NCBI GenBank assembly: GCA_009777995.1
Contig: WRKT01000005.1
Location: 62,001-126,000 of the forward strand
DNA from: Treponema sp.
GTDB lineage: Bacteria > Spirochaetota > Spirochaetia > Treponematales > Breznakiellaceae
Reading direction: 5' to 3'
Length of the DNA: 64,000 bases
Made by a program: the position numbers and the translations under genes. Positions 47,184 to 56,024 of this stretch are shown here, piece after piece. Every line of letters begins with the position of its first letter. Position 1 is the stretch's first letter. The notes under the pieces are model-generated. The model was given only the letters and a program-made list of their open reading frames with translations. It did no database searches and was not told the DNA's origin.

Positions 47184-48842
47184 GTGGAATGGTGGAAAAA
47201 GAGTGTTGTGTATCAGATATATCCTCGCAGCTTTTATGATTCCAATAGTGATGGCATAGGTGACCTGCGAGGTATTATTGAAAAGCTAGATTATCTTGTA
47301 TATCTAGGGGTCGATGTATTGTGGATAAGTCCGTTTTATGCATCGCCCGGTGTGGATAACGGCTATGATATAAGTGACTACCGTGCCATAGCACCTGAGT
47401 TTGGTACTATGGCAGATTGTGAAGAGCTACTGGAAAAAGCACATGAAAAAGGTTTAAAGATTATGCTTGATTTAGTAGTTAATCATACAAGTGATAAGCA
47501 TCCGTGGTTCGAGGAATCTCGGCAATCGTTGCATAATAATAAACGAAACTTTTATTTTTGGCGTGAAGGGCGAGATAATGCACCTCCGAATAATTGGATG
47601 TCACTGTTTGGCGGCGGAGCGTGGAAGCAAGACCCTAAAACAGGTCAGTATTACCTCCATTTATTTTCTGAAAACCAACCGGACTTAAATTGGGATAATG
47701 AAGAGGTACGTCAAGAAGTATACGACATGATGCATTTTTGGTTAAAAAAGGGCGTCGATGGTTTTCGGATGGACATGATTAGTTTGATTTCAAAAGTGCC
47801 TGAGCTGCCCGATGGACAATTAATGCCCAACGGATTCGGGATGCCTTTTCCCTTTGTAAATAATGGGCCACGCCTGCATGAATTTTTGCAGGAGATGAAT
47901 AGGGAAGTCTTGTCTAAATATGACCTGATAACTGTCGGAGAAACGCCCGGTGTAAAGCCACAGGATGCTTCGCAGTACTCAAACCCGGATGAGCTAAACA
48001 TGATTTTCCAGTTTGACCACATGCTTTTAGACAGGGTAGATCCGGGAAATGCATATAAAAAGCCTGATTTTATTCGATTAAAACAAGCACTGAGTAATTG
48101 GCAGATTGAGCTGCATAATAAGGCGTGGAATAGTTTGTACTGGTGTAACCATGATCAACCCAGATCAGTTTCCCGTTTTGGTAATGATAGCAGCAGGGAG
48201 TATCGTGAGAATTCTGCGAAAATGCTTGCAGTTTGCCTTCACATGATGCAGGGAACACCGTTTATTTATCAAGGTGAAGAATTGGGTATGACTAATATCA
48301 GGTTTGATAATATTAACGAAGTAAAGGATGTTGAGGCAATCCATACATACAATATAGCAATAAACATGGGAGTAACACCTAAGGATGCAATGGAAGTTCA
48401 ATATCATAAAGGCCGCGATAATGCCCGAACACCTATGCAATGGGAGAATACCGAAAATGCAGGGTTTTCAAAGGGAACACCATGGATAAAAACAAATCCG
48501 AACCATAGCGAGATCAATGTAAAAGTACAGAAAGATGATGCTAATTCCGTGTTAAATTTTTACCGCCGTTTGATAGAAATTCGCAAGAATTACCCCATAG
48601 TAACACATGGAAATTATGAGTTAATCGATCCTGAACATAAAGAGCTATTTATTTACCGGCGTTGTTATGGAGAGCAGATTCTACTGGTAATTTGCAATTT
48701 TACAGATGGACAGGTAGAGTGGGAGATACCAAAAGCTTTTTTGAATATGAAAAATGAACCAATCATTGAAAATGGAGTAATTCAAAGAAAGAATGGTTTG
48801 TTGATAATTGGAGCTTATGGATCTGTTGCCTATTTAATGTGA
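47184..48842 (+). CDS. GH13 alpha-glucosidase (oligo-1,6-glucosidase type)
   Basis: A cytoplasmic alpha-glucosidase of about 552 residues. Starts EWWKKSVVYQIYPRSFYDSN, with GDLRGI and LGVDVLWISPFYASPG. Catalytic triad: nucleophile Asp in GFRMDMI near residue 199, acid Glu in TVGETPG near residue 251 and the stabilising Asp in CNHDQPRSVSRFG near residue 325. GTG at 47184 is chosen since it gives the usual N-terminus directly before EWWKK; the frame is open 14 codons further up, inside the symporter gene. Substrate is an alpha-1,6- or alpha-1,4-glucoside. It overlaps the convergent regulator by 9 bp. Confidence 0.9.
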   Translation: MEWWKKSVVYQIYPRSFYDSNSDGIGDLRGIIEKLDYLVYLGVDVLWISPFYASPGVDNGYDISDYRAIAPEFGTMADCEELLEKAHEKGLKIMLDLVVNHTSDKHPWFEESRQSLHNNKRNFYFWREGRDNAPPNNWMSLFGGGAWKQDPKTGQYYLHLFSENQPDLNWDNEEVRQEVYDMMHFWLKKGVDGFRMDMISLISKVPELPDGQLMPNGFGMPFPFVNNGPRLHEFLQEMNREVLSKYDLITVGETPGVKPQDASQYSNPDELNMIFQFDHMLLDRVDPGNAYKKPDFIRLKQALSNWQIELHNKAWNSLYWCNHDQPRSVSRFGNDSSREYRENSAKMLAVCLHMMQGTPFIYQGEELGMTNIRFDNINEVKDVEAIHTYNIAINMGVTPKDAMEVQYHKGRDNARTPMQWENTENAGFSKGTPWIKTNPNHSEINVKVQKDDANSVLNFYRRLIEIRKNYPIVTHGNYELIDPEHKELFIYRRCYGEQILLVICNFTDGQVEWEIPKAFLNMKNEPIIENGVIQRKNGLLIIGAYGSVAYLM

Positions 48843-49625
48843 CCTCTTTAATAGATACTGTTCACGGTATTGCTTTGGTGTAATTGAATATATTTGATTA
48901 AAAGCACAGGAAAAACTACTATGGGAAGGAAATCCAAGGTAGTATGCTATTTCGTGGATTTGGTAATCTGAATTTTCCAGCATTTTCCTGGCTGTTTTTA
49001 GTTTTTTGTTTCTGATAAATTTTATGACAGTTTGACCCGTTTCGATTTTAAATCGGGTAGACAGGTACTCACGAGAAACATTACAATGCTCTGCAATATC
49101 TTTAAGACTAATGGATTCATGCAGATGATCGAAAATATATTCTTTACTTTTTTTTATCAAATGGGACTTGCCCGGGTCCCTGTTTGCTTCATTCACCTTT
49201 GTTGTAAAATCAAGAGCGGCTACTTTTGTTAGTGGAGCCATATCTTTTGATGACTGAAACTTGTCTACTTGGCGCATATATACATCACTTAGGAGCAATG
49301 CCGCTGAAGGCTGTAAGCCCCCTTCGATAGCTGCACGGGTTAATAAAGTTATGGTTACACACATCATGAACTGAGCCTGACGAATGCTGTTTTTAGTGTA
49401 TTGCGGCACCATAAACATAGTACTCATGTTTTTGGTCAATGCACGCATGCCTTCTATATCACCATTTCGGACAAAATTAAGGAAACGCTGCTCTGCCTGA
49501 TATGCATCGTCATCCTGTTCCTCCCTGTAATCGAAAAGCGATTGGTGGTAAGCTTTTGAAATATCCTTGGGGATTTCTTGTATCGAAGAAATCCTTTGTG
49601 TATCTACTTCAAATATGGTTTTCAT
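48834..49625 (-). CDS. AraC family transcriptional regulator
   Basis: A 263-residue regulator with the C-terminal double helix-turn-helix: SLKDIAEHCNVSREYLSTRFK and the second QIHEIAYYLGFPSHSSFSCAFNQ, ending ITPKQYREQYL. The N-terminal part (1-160) has no clear cupin motif and may be a helical sensor domain. Its ATG overlaps the stop of the PLP-enzyme gene by 4 bp, so both come from one message. Convergent with the glucosidase gene, it may control the symporter-glucosidase pair; that is inferred from position. Confidence 0.88.
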   Translation of the reverse strand: MKTIFEVDTQRISSIQEIPKDISKAYHQSLFDYREEQDDDAYQAEQRFLNFVRNGDIEGMRALTKNMSTMFMVPQYTKNSIRQAQFMMCVTITLLTRAAIEGGLQPSAALLLSDVYMRQVDKFQSSKDMAPLTKVAALDFTTKVNEANRDPGKSHLIKKSKEYIFDHLHESISLKDIAEHCNVSREYLSTRFKIETGQTVIKFIRNKKLKTARKMLENSDYQIHEIAYYLGFPSHSSFSCAFNQIYSITPKQYREQYLLKRSH

Positions 49626-50782
49626 TTTGATAAAGCTCTTTCAAGGTCTTCGATAAGGTCTTCACTGTTTTCAAGTCCTATATGAAGGCGTATAAGTGAT
49701 AATCTATCGGCAGGAATATCGTCACCTTCGTAGTAGGCTGCCGCATTTGCATATACAAGACTCTCATAGCCTCCCCAACTTACGGCACGCCTGAAAAGTT
49801 TTAGCTCATCAATGAAACGAACTATATCCGAATACCTGTTAGTTTTTAACCGGAATGAGAAAAGCCCTGAGCCCCCGCTAAAGAGCTTCTTTGCAAGATC
49901 GTGCTGCGGGTGAGAAGGCAGCATGGGATAGGTTACACTTTCGACAGTCGGGTGCTTTTCAAGGAAATCTGCGATTTTAAGCGTGCTTTCATAATGAGCT
50001 TTAAGCCGTACATGAAGGGTGCGAAGGCCCCGCAGGAGCAGCCAGGACATGAACGGGTCGGGTACCGTTCCGAATTGCATAAACTCCTGCCTTTGAATCA
50101 GGTTTATATCTTCTGTGCTTCCTGAAATAACCCCTGCAACTATATCGCTTGAGCCGCCAAGATACTTGCTCCCCGAATGAAGAACAAGGTCTACACCAAG
50201 CTTTATCGGGTTACAGTAAAGAGGGGTTGCCCAGGTGCTGTCGGTGATGGTTTTGATTCCCCTCTTCTTCGCCTCTGCAGCAATTGCAGGGAGGTCTTGC
50301 AGTGTAAAGGTAAGGGAAGTGGGGCTTTCAAGGTAGATGAGTTTTGTTTCAGGTCTTATTGCATCGATTATTTTTTGAGTATCCGTGCCGTCAACATAAG
50401 TATGGGTTACTCCAAAACGCGGAAGGTATTTTTCAAGCATATTCGAAGCCCAGGAATAACAGTCCTTAACACAGACTATATGATCCCCCGATTTTATGAA
50501 TGCCATAATCCCGTGGGAAATTGCCGAAGCCCCCGAAGAGAGGAGCTTTGACCTCTCTGCCCCTTCGAGGGAAGCAATCTTTTGCTCAGCAAGCATTACT
50601 GTGGGATTGTTACCTCTTGTGTAAATGGAACTTTTAACTTCGTTTTTTGTAGCTGCGCGGAACTCCGCAAAAGAATCGAAGCAAAAGATGGAGGTTTGGT
50701 AAATAGGAGGACTTACTGCTCCATACGGATTGTCCTCTTCTCCGAGTTGGTTTAGGATATAACTTAATCTATCATTGTTCAT
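49622..50782 (-). CDS. Cys/Met metabolism PLP-dependent enzyme (MetB/MetC family)
   Basis: A trans-sulphuration type enzyme of 386 residues. PLP-binding Lys is in LHSGSKYLGGSSDIVAG near residue 200, with SGASAISHGIMAF and YLESPTSLTFTL typical of cystathionine gamma-synthase, beta-lyase or methionine gamma-lyase. It ends 4 bp inside the AraC gene. The exact reaction cannot be told from sequence alone. Confidence 0.85.
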   Translation of the reverse strand: MNNDRLSYILNQLGEEDNPYGAVSPPIYQTSIFCFDSFAEFRAATKNEVKSSIYTRGNNPTVMLAEQKIASLEGAERSKLLSSGASAISHGIMAFIKSGDHIVCVKDCYSWASNMLEKYLPRFGVTHTYVDGTDTQKIIDAIRPETKLIYLESPTSLTFTLQDLPAIAAEAKKRGIKTITDSTWATPLYCNPIKLGVDLVLHSGSKYLGGSSDIVAGVISGSTEDINLIQRQEFMQFGTVPDPFMSWLLLRGLRTLHVRLKAHYESTLKIADFLEKHPTVESVTYPMLPSHPQHDLAKKLFSGGSGLFSFRLKTNRYSDIVRFIDELKLFRRAVSWGGYESLVYANAAAYYEGDDIPADRLSLIRLHIGLENSEDLIEDLERALSK

Positions 50783-50802
50783 AGCTATTTAAGAGTATAT
50801 AT

Positions 50803-51753
50803 ATGAGTGTCCATTATGAAAACTGCCTATTATGTCCAAGGCTCTGCGGTGTCAATCGCAATAGGGGGGGGCGGGGCTTTTGCGGTGAGACATCGGATTT
50901 ACGGATAGGCTTTGCAGGGATTCACCGGGGAGAGGAGCCGCCCCTTGCAGGTAGCGGCGGTTCGGGGACGATTTTTGTCACAGGGTGCAATCTTGGCTGT
51001 GTTTTTTGTCAGAACTATCAGGTTTCGCAAGGGGGTCTTGGAGCTCCTGTGTCGCCCAAGGAGTTTACAGAGATCTGCCTAATTCTGCAGGGGAAGGGCG
51101 TAATTAACATTAACATTGTGACGGGGAGCCATGCGGGCCCTGCACTTGCCGAGGGGATAGTTGCAGCGAGGAAGGGGGGCCTTTCGATTCCTGTTCTTTG
51201 GAATTCTTCCGGTTATGACGGACTTGAGACATTGGAATTATTGGAAGATATAGTTGATGTCTACCTTCCGGATCTAAAAACCTTGGATTCCGGCTTTGCA
51301 GGAGAATTTTACAAGGCCCCCGATTACCCTGAGCATGCAGCGGCTGCTATTTTGAAGATGATGGAATTAAAAACTCTATCGTTCAACCAAGACCAAAATA
51401 GGACTATGACTTCAGGTGTTATGATCCGCCACCTCGTAATCCCCGGCCGCCTTGATCTTACAAGGGGAGTCTTACAATGGTATACAGAGCACTGCAAGGG
51501 TAGGGCCCTACTTTCTCTTATGACCCAGTATACCCCGGTTTATATTCCCGGAAGGAATGTAAAAATCCCGGGCCGCTTTTTATCGATGAGCGAATACGAG
51601 GCAGTGTTAAAAATGCTGAGCGAGTTTGGTATTGATGACGGTTTCTGTCAGGAGCTTGTGACCGGCACGGATTGGCTTCCTGACTTTAATAGAAGGAACC
51701 CCTTCTCGTCCGGGTTATCTGAGCCGGTTTGGTCTAACGGTAAATTGCTTTAA
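50803..51753 (+). CDS. PflA-like radical SAM protein
   Basis: A 316-residue radical SAM protein related to pyruvate formate-lyase activating enzyme. The Fe-S cluster motif is CNLGCVFCQN near residue 64, and an extra N-terminal CPRLCGVNR plus GFCGE suggests a second cluster or Zn site. GSHAGPALAEGI and DVYLPDLK follow. Stand-alone PflA-like proteins of this type occur widely in anaerobes. No glycyl-radical enzyme is adjacent, so the target is unknown. Confidence 0.82.
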   Translation: MSVHYENCLLCPRLCGVNRNRGGRGFCGETSDLRIGFAGIHRGEEPPLAGSGGSGTIFVTGCNLGCVFCQNYQVSQGGLGAPVSPKEFTEICLILQGKGVININIVTGSHAGPALAEGIVAARKGGLSIPVLWNSSGYDGLETLELLEDIVDVYLPDLKTLDSGFAGEFYKAPDYPEHAAAAILKMMELKTLSFNQDQNRTMTSGVMIRHLVIPGRLDLTRGVLQWYTEHCKGRALLSLMTQYTPVYIPGRNVKIPGRFLSMSEYEAVLKMLSEFGIDDGFCQELVTGTDWLPDFNRRNPFSSGLSEPVWSNGKLL

Positions 51754-51754
51754 A

Positions 51755-52447
51755 CTATCTCCTACCCCTCGAAAGGAGAATGAGTCTAAGTAAACTCATT
51801 ATCGCTGTAAGGGCAGAAGCGACATAAGTCATGGCCGCAGCGTTAAGCACTTTCTTTGCACCGTTCAGCTCCTCTCTTGTCAGCATGTCGCCGCTTTCAA
51901 GCAGGGCGAGAGCCCTTGAAGAAGCGTTAAACTCAACCGGTAAGGTTACGAGGTAAAACAATACTGCTGCAGTAAAAAGCAGAATCCCGATGTTAAGAAG
52001 CGGGGGCATTGAAAGAAAGAGCCCCATGACTGCCATGATCGGACCGAAGCGGGAGCCGATATTTGCGACAGGCACAAGGGTGCTTCTAAGAACCAGGGGG
52101 CCGTAGCCCTTTGCGTGTTGAATCGCATGGCCTGCTTCGTGGGCGGCAACTCCGAGTGCGGCGATTGAGGCTTTCGCATAGACGGGCTCAGAGAGCCTTA
52201 GTTTTTTAGACCCGGGGTCGTAGTGATCCGAAAGGGAGCCTCTTACAGATTCAACGGCCACATCGTTTATCGAGTTTGTTTTTAGGATCATCATCGCTGC
52301 TTCGCGCCCTGTTATATTTTTTGAAGAACCAACCTTTGAGTATTTTGAAAACGTGGACTTAACCATGATTTGAGCAATCATGGAGAGTATCATTGTCGGG
52401 ACTACCAATAGTATAAAGTATTGATCCATGAAGAGGAAATTCATCAT
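51755..52447 (-). CDS. YugP-like zinc metallopeptidase
   Basis: An inner-membrane zinc peptidase of 230 residues, YugP/DUF2227-like family. HEAGHAIQHAKG near residue 103 gives the HExxH motif. Hydrophobic helices are seen at about 8-28, 122-145, 150-180 and at the C-terminus. VKSTFSKYSKVGS and PVEFNASSRALALLE are family marks. It is convergent with the radical SAM gene, with stops 2 bp apart. Substrate unknown. Confidence 0.82.
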   Translation of the reverse strand: MMNFLFMDQYFILLVVPTMILSMIAQIMVKSTFSKYSKVGSSKNITGREAAMMILKTNSINDVAVESVRGSLSDHYDPGSKKLRLSEPVYAKASIAALGVAAHEAGHAIQHAKGYGPLVLRSTLVPVANIGSRFGPIMAVMGLFLSMPPLLNIGILLFTAAVLFYLVTLPVEFNASSRALALLESGDMLTREELNGAKKVLNAAAMTYVASALTAIMSLLRLILLSRGRR

Positions 52448-52526
52448 TTTAAACTCCTTGAAGTATCATGGGCAAAGTATATGTGGTTTTGGCTTTTGGG
52501 GTCAACGGCTATTGATGGTCGGCGAA

Positions 52527-52588
52527 CTTTTACTTTCTTTTCGAGAAAGTAAAAGATAATGGCTAAACTTTTACTTTCTCTATTGACA
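52527..52588 (+). promoter_or_regulatory. Repeated operator-like motifs and -35 box before fic
   Basis: CTTTTACTTTCT (52527-52538), its inverse AGAAAGTAAAAG after five bases (52544-52555) and a third copy at 52568-52580 are crowded before a perfect TTGACA (52583-52588). The -10 is poor (AATGAT region) and falls just before the ATG. The layout suggests self-regulation of fic. Confidence 0.5.
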
Positions 52589-52618
52589 AGTTAAAGCTTA
52601 TATTTAATGATAAATTAA

Positions 52619-53710
52619 ATGCGTTATAAAACCTATGTCCCCAAGCCATTGCCGCCTGTTCCCGGGATTAAAATTGAAGAGATATCTACTCTATTGGAAA
52701 AGGCCAACTTTGCCATAGGGGAACTAAACGGCATTGTTGAAAACCTGCCTGACCCTGCTATTATCAACTATATGTACGTTCGTAAAGAAGCGGTTTTATC
52801 ATCTCAAATCGAAGGCACCCAATCCACCCTTGAAGATCTTTTACGTTATGAATCCGATGGCATAGTCGGAGTACCGATAGATGATGTGGATGAAGTATCC
52901 TCTTATGTTGCTGCGCTAAACCACGGGCTTGAAAAGTTACAGAGCGGATTCCCCCTTTCATTGCGATTGATTAGGGAGATTCATAAGGTGTTTTTGACCA
53001 ATACAAGGGGGTCTAATAAAACTCCGGGGGAGTTTAGGAGGACCCAGAATTGGATTGGGGGCACACGCCCTACGAATGCGCTCTTTGTGCCGCCTCCCCC
53101 CGATAGATTAGCAGATTGTCTAAATGCCCTTGAAAAGTTTATTCATGCAAATGATAAACTGCCTGTCCTTGTAAAGGCGGCCCTGATACATCATCAGTTT
53201 GAAACAATTCACCCCTTTCTCGATGGCAATGGCCGCATAGGAAGACTGCTTATCACCCTATACCTCTTTACTGTAGGGTTTCTGCGTTCTCCGTTTTTAT
53301 ACTTGAGTTTGTTTTTTCGGGAGCACAGGGATTTATATTACGATAAACTTTCAGAGCCGCGTAAAACAGGTGATTGGGAGTCCTGGCTAAACTTCTTTCT
53401 TGAGGGCGTGGCAGAGACAGCAGAAAATGCGAAAAATACCCTGGTTCAGATAAGGACTCTGTTTACTCATGATGATGCGAGGTTATCGGCTCTTGGTCGT
53501 GCAAGTAAATCTGCCGTGATTATTTTTTCCTTGTTCAAGCAAAAGCCGGTTTTAAACATTGCTGAGATTACAAGGCGAACAGGGCTCACAAAACCTACGG
53601 CAATAAGCACGGTTAAACGGCTTATGGAGCTTGGGATTCTCGAAAATATCAGCAGCAGGAAGTGGGGGCAGGTTTATGCCTATTCCGGTTATATTGCACT
53701 CCTAAGATAA
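52619..53710 (+). CDS. Fic family AMPylator-type protein
   Basis: A 363-residue protein that transfers AMP or a related group to target proteins. The Fic motif HPFLDGNGRIGRLL near residue 200 is perfect (catalytic His). The inhibitory helix [S/T]xxxE[G/N] is present as SSQIEG near residue 61, so the enzyme is class II and self-inhibited. A C-terminal winged helix (ITRRTGLTKPTAISTVKRL, about 310-350) should bind DNA. Such Fic proteins are often stand-alone modulators. Begins close to an expected transcription start. Confidence 0.9.
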   Translation: MRYKTYVPKPLPPVPGIKIEEISTLLEKANFAIGELNGIVENLPDPAIINYMYVRKEAVLSSQIEGTQSTLEDLLRYESDGIVGVPIDDVDEVSSYVAALNHGLEKLQSGFPLSLRLIREIHKVFLTNTRGSNKTPGEFRRTQNWIGGTRPTNALFVPPPPDRLADCLNALEKFIHANDKLPVLVKAALIHHQFETIHPFLDGNGRIGRLLITLYLFTVGFLRSPFLYLSLFFREHRDLYYDKLSEPRKTGDWESWLNFFLEGVAETAENAKNTLVQIRTLFTHDDARLSALGRASKSAVIIFSLFKQKPVLNIAEITRRTGLTKPTAISTVKRLMELGILENISSRKWGQVYAYSGYIALLR

Positions 53711-53745
53711 GTTTCACGTGAAACTACTTTGTTTCACGTGAAACA
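53711..53745. other. Two parS centromere sites
   Basis: GTTTCACGTGAAAC occurs at 53711-53724 and again at 53731-53744; the second is flanked by T and A, giving the perfect 16-bp parS TGTTTCACGTGAAACA at 53730-53745. Spacing is 20 bp centre to centre, and dnaA is about 12 kb away. The second lies inside the last codons of the WYL gene. ParB should load here. Confidence 0.85.
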
Positions 53746-54797
53746 TTTTGAGCCATTTCCTTAATTTCCCTTATCCAGTCATCGACCAGCCTTTTTGGCT
53801 TCCTCGGAATGGCATATTGCCCGCGGGAAAGGACCCACTCAAGAACCTTATCATACTGTGTACTTTTAAATTCCAAGCAAACTCCGTTTCCGGAAACCCC
53901 TGTTTCGGGGGCACCGTTTCCGGAAGTATTCTTCCTCTTAATTTTCCTTATTTTCTGGTCTTCTGCCCATTGCCGCTCTGTGGCATAAAGTTCAGCCTCT
54001 CCAAAGCAGTCGATAGCAAAATGATACTCTTCCATACCGATAAAGACACCGAAGTAACTGCCCCCTGTAAGGTTAGTATAACTATAGTTTGGCGGAAGGG
54101 AAAAACGATCTTTTGTAAGTAGGGCGTTTTTCATGCGGGAAAGGGAAAAAACCCGAACCGATTTTCGTTCTTCTGAAAATCCATAGAGGAACCAGGCTCC
54201 TGAGTCAAAAAGTAATTGATACGGCCGTACCCGTCTGCTTTTATGATCCTCATCCCATCTTCCCCTATAATCAAAAGTGATAACTCGGTTCTCCTTCAGC
54301 CCTGCTATAATGGCTTCCCATATTTCATTCTGTACCTTTGCTGCAGCGGTTTTTGGAACCACAATCCGGTTTTCAAGCCAGTCACGATTTCCGCTTGCAG
54401 CAAGGGGGGCCGTGATGCTTTCAAGGAGACTTATAGAGGCATTATATAGAGGCGTTTCATGATAGAGGGAGAGGATGCTCTTTGCCATACCAAGGGCCAG
54501 CATGTTTTCTGCCCCCGTAAAGCCTGCAGGGATTCTGTAAGTTTTTTCGGTATAGTAATACCCGCGATGCAGCGCACTGTATTTGATTGGAGCACGAAAA
54601 GTATCACGCAGGAAATCAATGTCCCTTATAATGGTAGAAATGCTTACCTTTCCCCAATCACCCTGAAACATTTCCTTAAGTGTCCTTGTATTCGGATACT
54701 TCCCCGAGGCAATTTCCTCGTCTATTCGGTAGATTCTTGGCAGAGCCGCCTTGGTAATGTTTAACCTTGCAGGCTTTTTTTCCTGTTCCATTTCCAT
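53724..54797 (-). CDS. YafY-like WYL-domain transcription regulator
   Basis: A 357-residue regulator. The N-terminal winged helix has VSISTIIRDIDFLRD (HTH) and the WYL domain (about 180-290) contains VRPYQLLFDSGAWFLYGF and VFSLSRM, with the Trp-Tyr-Leu-like patch. The C-terminal part is longer than usual and carries a Gly-rich linker (SGNGAPETGVSGNG). Its last residues NVSRETK are encoded by the parS site. WYL regulators sense nucleotides or DNA damage and often control defence loci. Confidence 0.82.
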   Translation of the reverse strand: MEMEQEKKPARLNITKAALPRIYRIDEEIASGKYPNTRTLKEMFQGDWGKVSISTIIRDIDFLRDTFRAPIKYSALHRGYYYTEKTYRIPAGFTGAENMLALGMAKSILSLYHETPLYNASISLLESITAPLAASGNRDWLENRIVVPKTAAAKVQNEIWEAIIAGLKENRVITFDYRGRWDEDHKSRRVRPYQLLFDSGAWFLYGFSEERKSVRVFSLSRMKNALLTKDRFSLPPNYSYTNLTGGSYFGVFIGMEEYHFAIDCFGEAELYATERQWAEDQKIRKIKRKNTSGNGAPETGVSGNGVCLEFKSTQYDKVLEWVLSRGQYAIPRKPKRLVDDWIREIKEMAQNVSRETK

Positions 54798-54805
54798 ATT
54801 ATACC

Positions 54806-55852
54806 CTAATCCCTGTAAATTAGCTCACCTGAAAAACCATCCAAGGACTTGTGCCCCATCTTGGTGTTTCTTGAAAGTGTGATAGTTTTAAGGTTGGGAC
54901 ACTCCTTAAAGGCGCCTTTCGCAATATATTCAAGACTTGCCGGGAGGACCAGTTCACTTAGCCCTTCGCAGCCGTAAAAAGCTTCCTCTCCTATATGCTC
55001 AAGACCTTCAGGAAGAATGATGCTTGTTAGATTCTTACAGTTATAAAATGCATCGAATCTAATCCACCATACATAGTCCGGAACCGTGTAATTAGTACCT
55101 TTCTTGCCCTGTGGATAACACATTATTCCTTCCACTTTCCCTTCTTTGCTTTTTTCAAATAATACTCCGTCTATGCTTGAGAAGTACCTAGAGTTTTCGT
55201 TTACTGAAAAACGGGTGAGTTTCTCACAGTTACCAAAACTACCAATGTCAATAAGATCCTTTGGGAAGTAAAGACTTGTTAGACCTCTTATTTTATTGCT
55301 GAAAGCTTTGGGAGTAATGGTGTTCACTGTATCCGGAATAGTATAATCACCCTCTTTTGCTTGAGGATAAAAAATAAGTGTTGTAAAGTTCTTATCAAAT
55401 AGAACGCCATCTCTTGATGCGAAATAGGGGTTCTGTTCATCCACGGTAATTTCTTTTAGATTGTTACAGTTGTCAAAAGCTGATGTAGCTATATCCACAG
55501 TGTTTTTTGGAATTGTGATTTTACTGAGCTTTTCGCAGTTTTCAAATGCTCCACTTCCAATTGTAGTAAGACTTTGCGGGAGCTTGATTTCAGTAAGGCC
55601 GATGCAGTCTCTAAATGCACTCCCTTCTATAATTACTAGGCTTTCAGGTAGTATAACGTTTATTAAACTTTCATTTCCTAAAAATGCTAAATTTCCGATA
55701 ACTGTGACAGGAATACCTCCAAAATTATCCGGTATAATTATTTCTTCGGAATCGCCTATGTATCTTTTGATCGTAACAGTAAAATCACCGTCTTTTTCCA
55801 CCAGTTCAATACTGATGTCTCCGAGTTTATTATCTACATCAATCTTTGTCAT
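54806..55852 (-). CDS. BspA-type leucine-rich repeat protein
   Basis: A 348-residue protein of LRR_5 (Treponema/BspA) repeats: for example NVILPESLVIIEGSAFRDC, TEIKLPQSLTTIGSGAFENC and SKITIPKNTVDIATSAFDNC, each about 23 residues long. No signal peptide is visible, so it may be cytoplasmic or use another route. Two sites with YF.S.DGVLF break the array. Its 3' end is duplicated as a remnant at 57.2 kb. A 27-bp dyad lies about 60 bp upstream. Function unknown; such repeats usually bind proteins. Confidence 0.85.
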   Translation of the reverse strand: MTKIDVDNKLGDISIELVEKDGDFTVTIKRYIGDSEEIIIPDNFGGIPVTVIGNLAFLGNESLINVILPESLVIIEGSAFRDCIGLTEIKLPQSLTTIGSGAFENCEKLSKITIPKNTVDIATSAFDNCNNLKEITVDEQNPYFASRDGVLFDKNFTTLIFYPQAKEGDYTIPDTVNTITPKAFSNKIRGLTSLYFPKDLIDIGSFGNCEKLTRFSVNENSRYFSSIDGVLFEKSKEGKVEGIMCYPQGKKGTNYTVPDYVWWIRFDAFYNCKNLTSIILPEGLEHIGEEAFYGCEGLSELVLPASLEYIAKGAFKECPNLKTITLSRNTKMGHKSLDGFSGELIYRD

Positions 55853-55911
55853 AAAATTCTCCTTTTATGATTAGTCCTCGTTACGGAGGGTTGTACTTAG
55901 AATGTATCATG

Positions 55912-55938
55912 CTGATCTAGCATGGAATGCTAGATCAG
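55912..55938. promoter_or_regulatory. Dyad E1 (12-3-12)
   Basis: CTGATCTAGCAT, three bases, and its perfect complement. It belongs with 59212-59238 and 63635-63661, all upstream of minus-strand genes. A likely site for a shared regulator; a dispersed element is the alternative. Confidence 0.6.
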
Positions 55939-56024
55939 TGAGAATTTTTAATGAATTTTTTGATAGACAGGGTGGAAATTACCAATGTACAATCTGGTAG
56001 ATAAGGCAAATAAGGAATTTCAAC

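Noticed and set aside
53711-53745. Palindromes as a rho-independent terminator for fic
   Set aside because: The 16-bp exact match to the parS consensus and its tandem repeat explain the sequence better.
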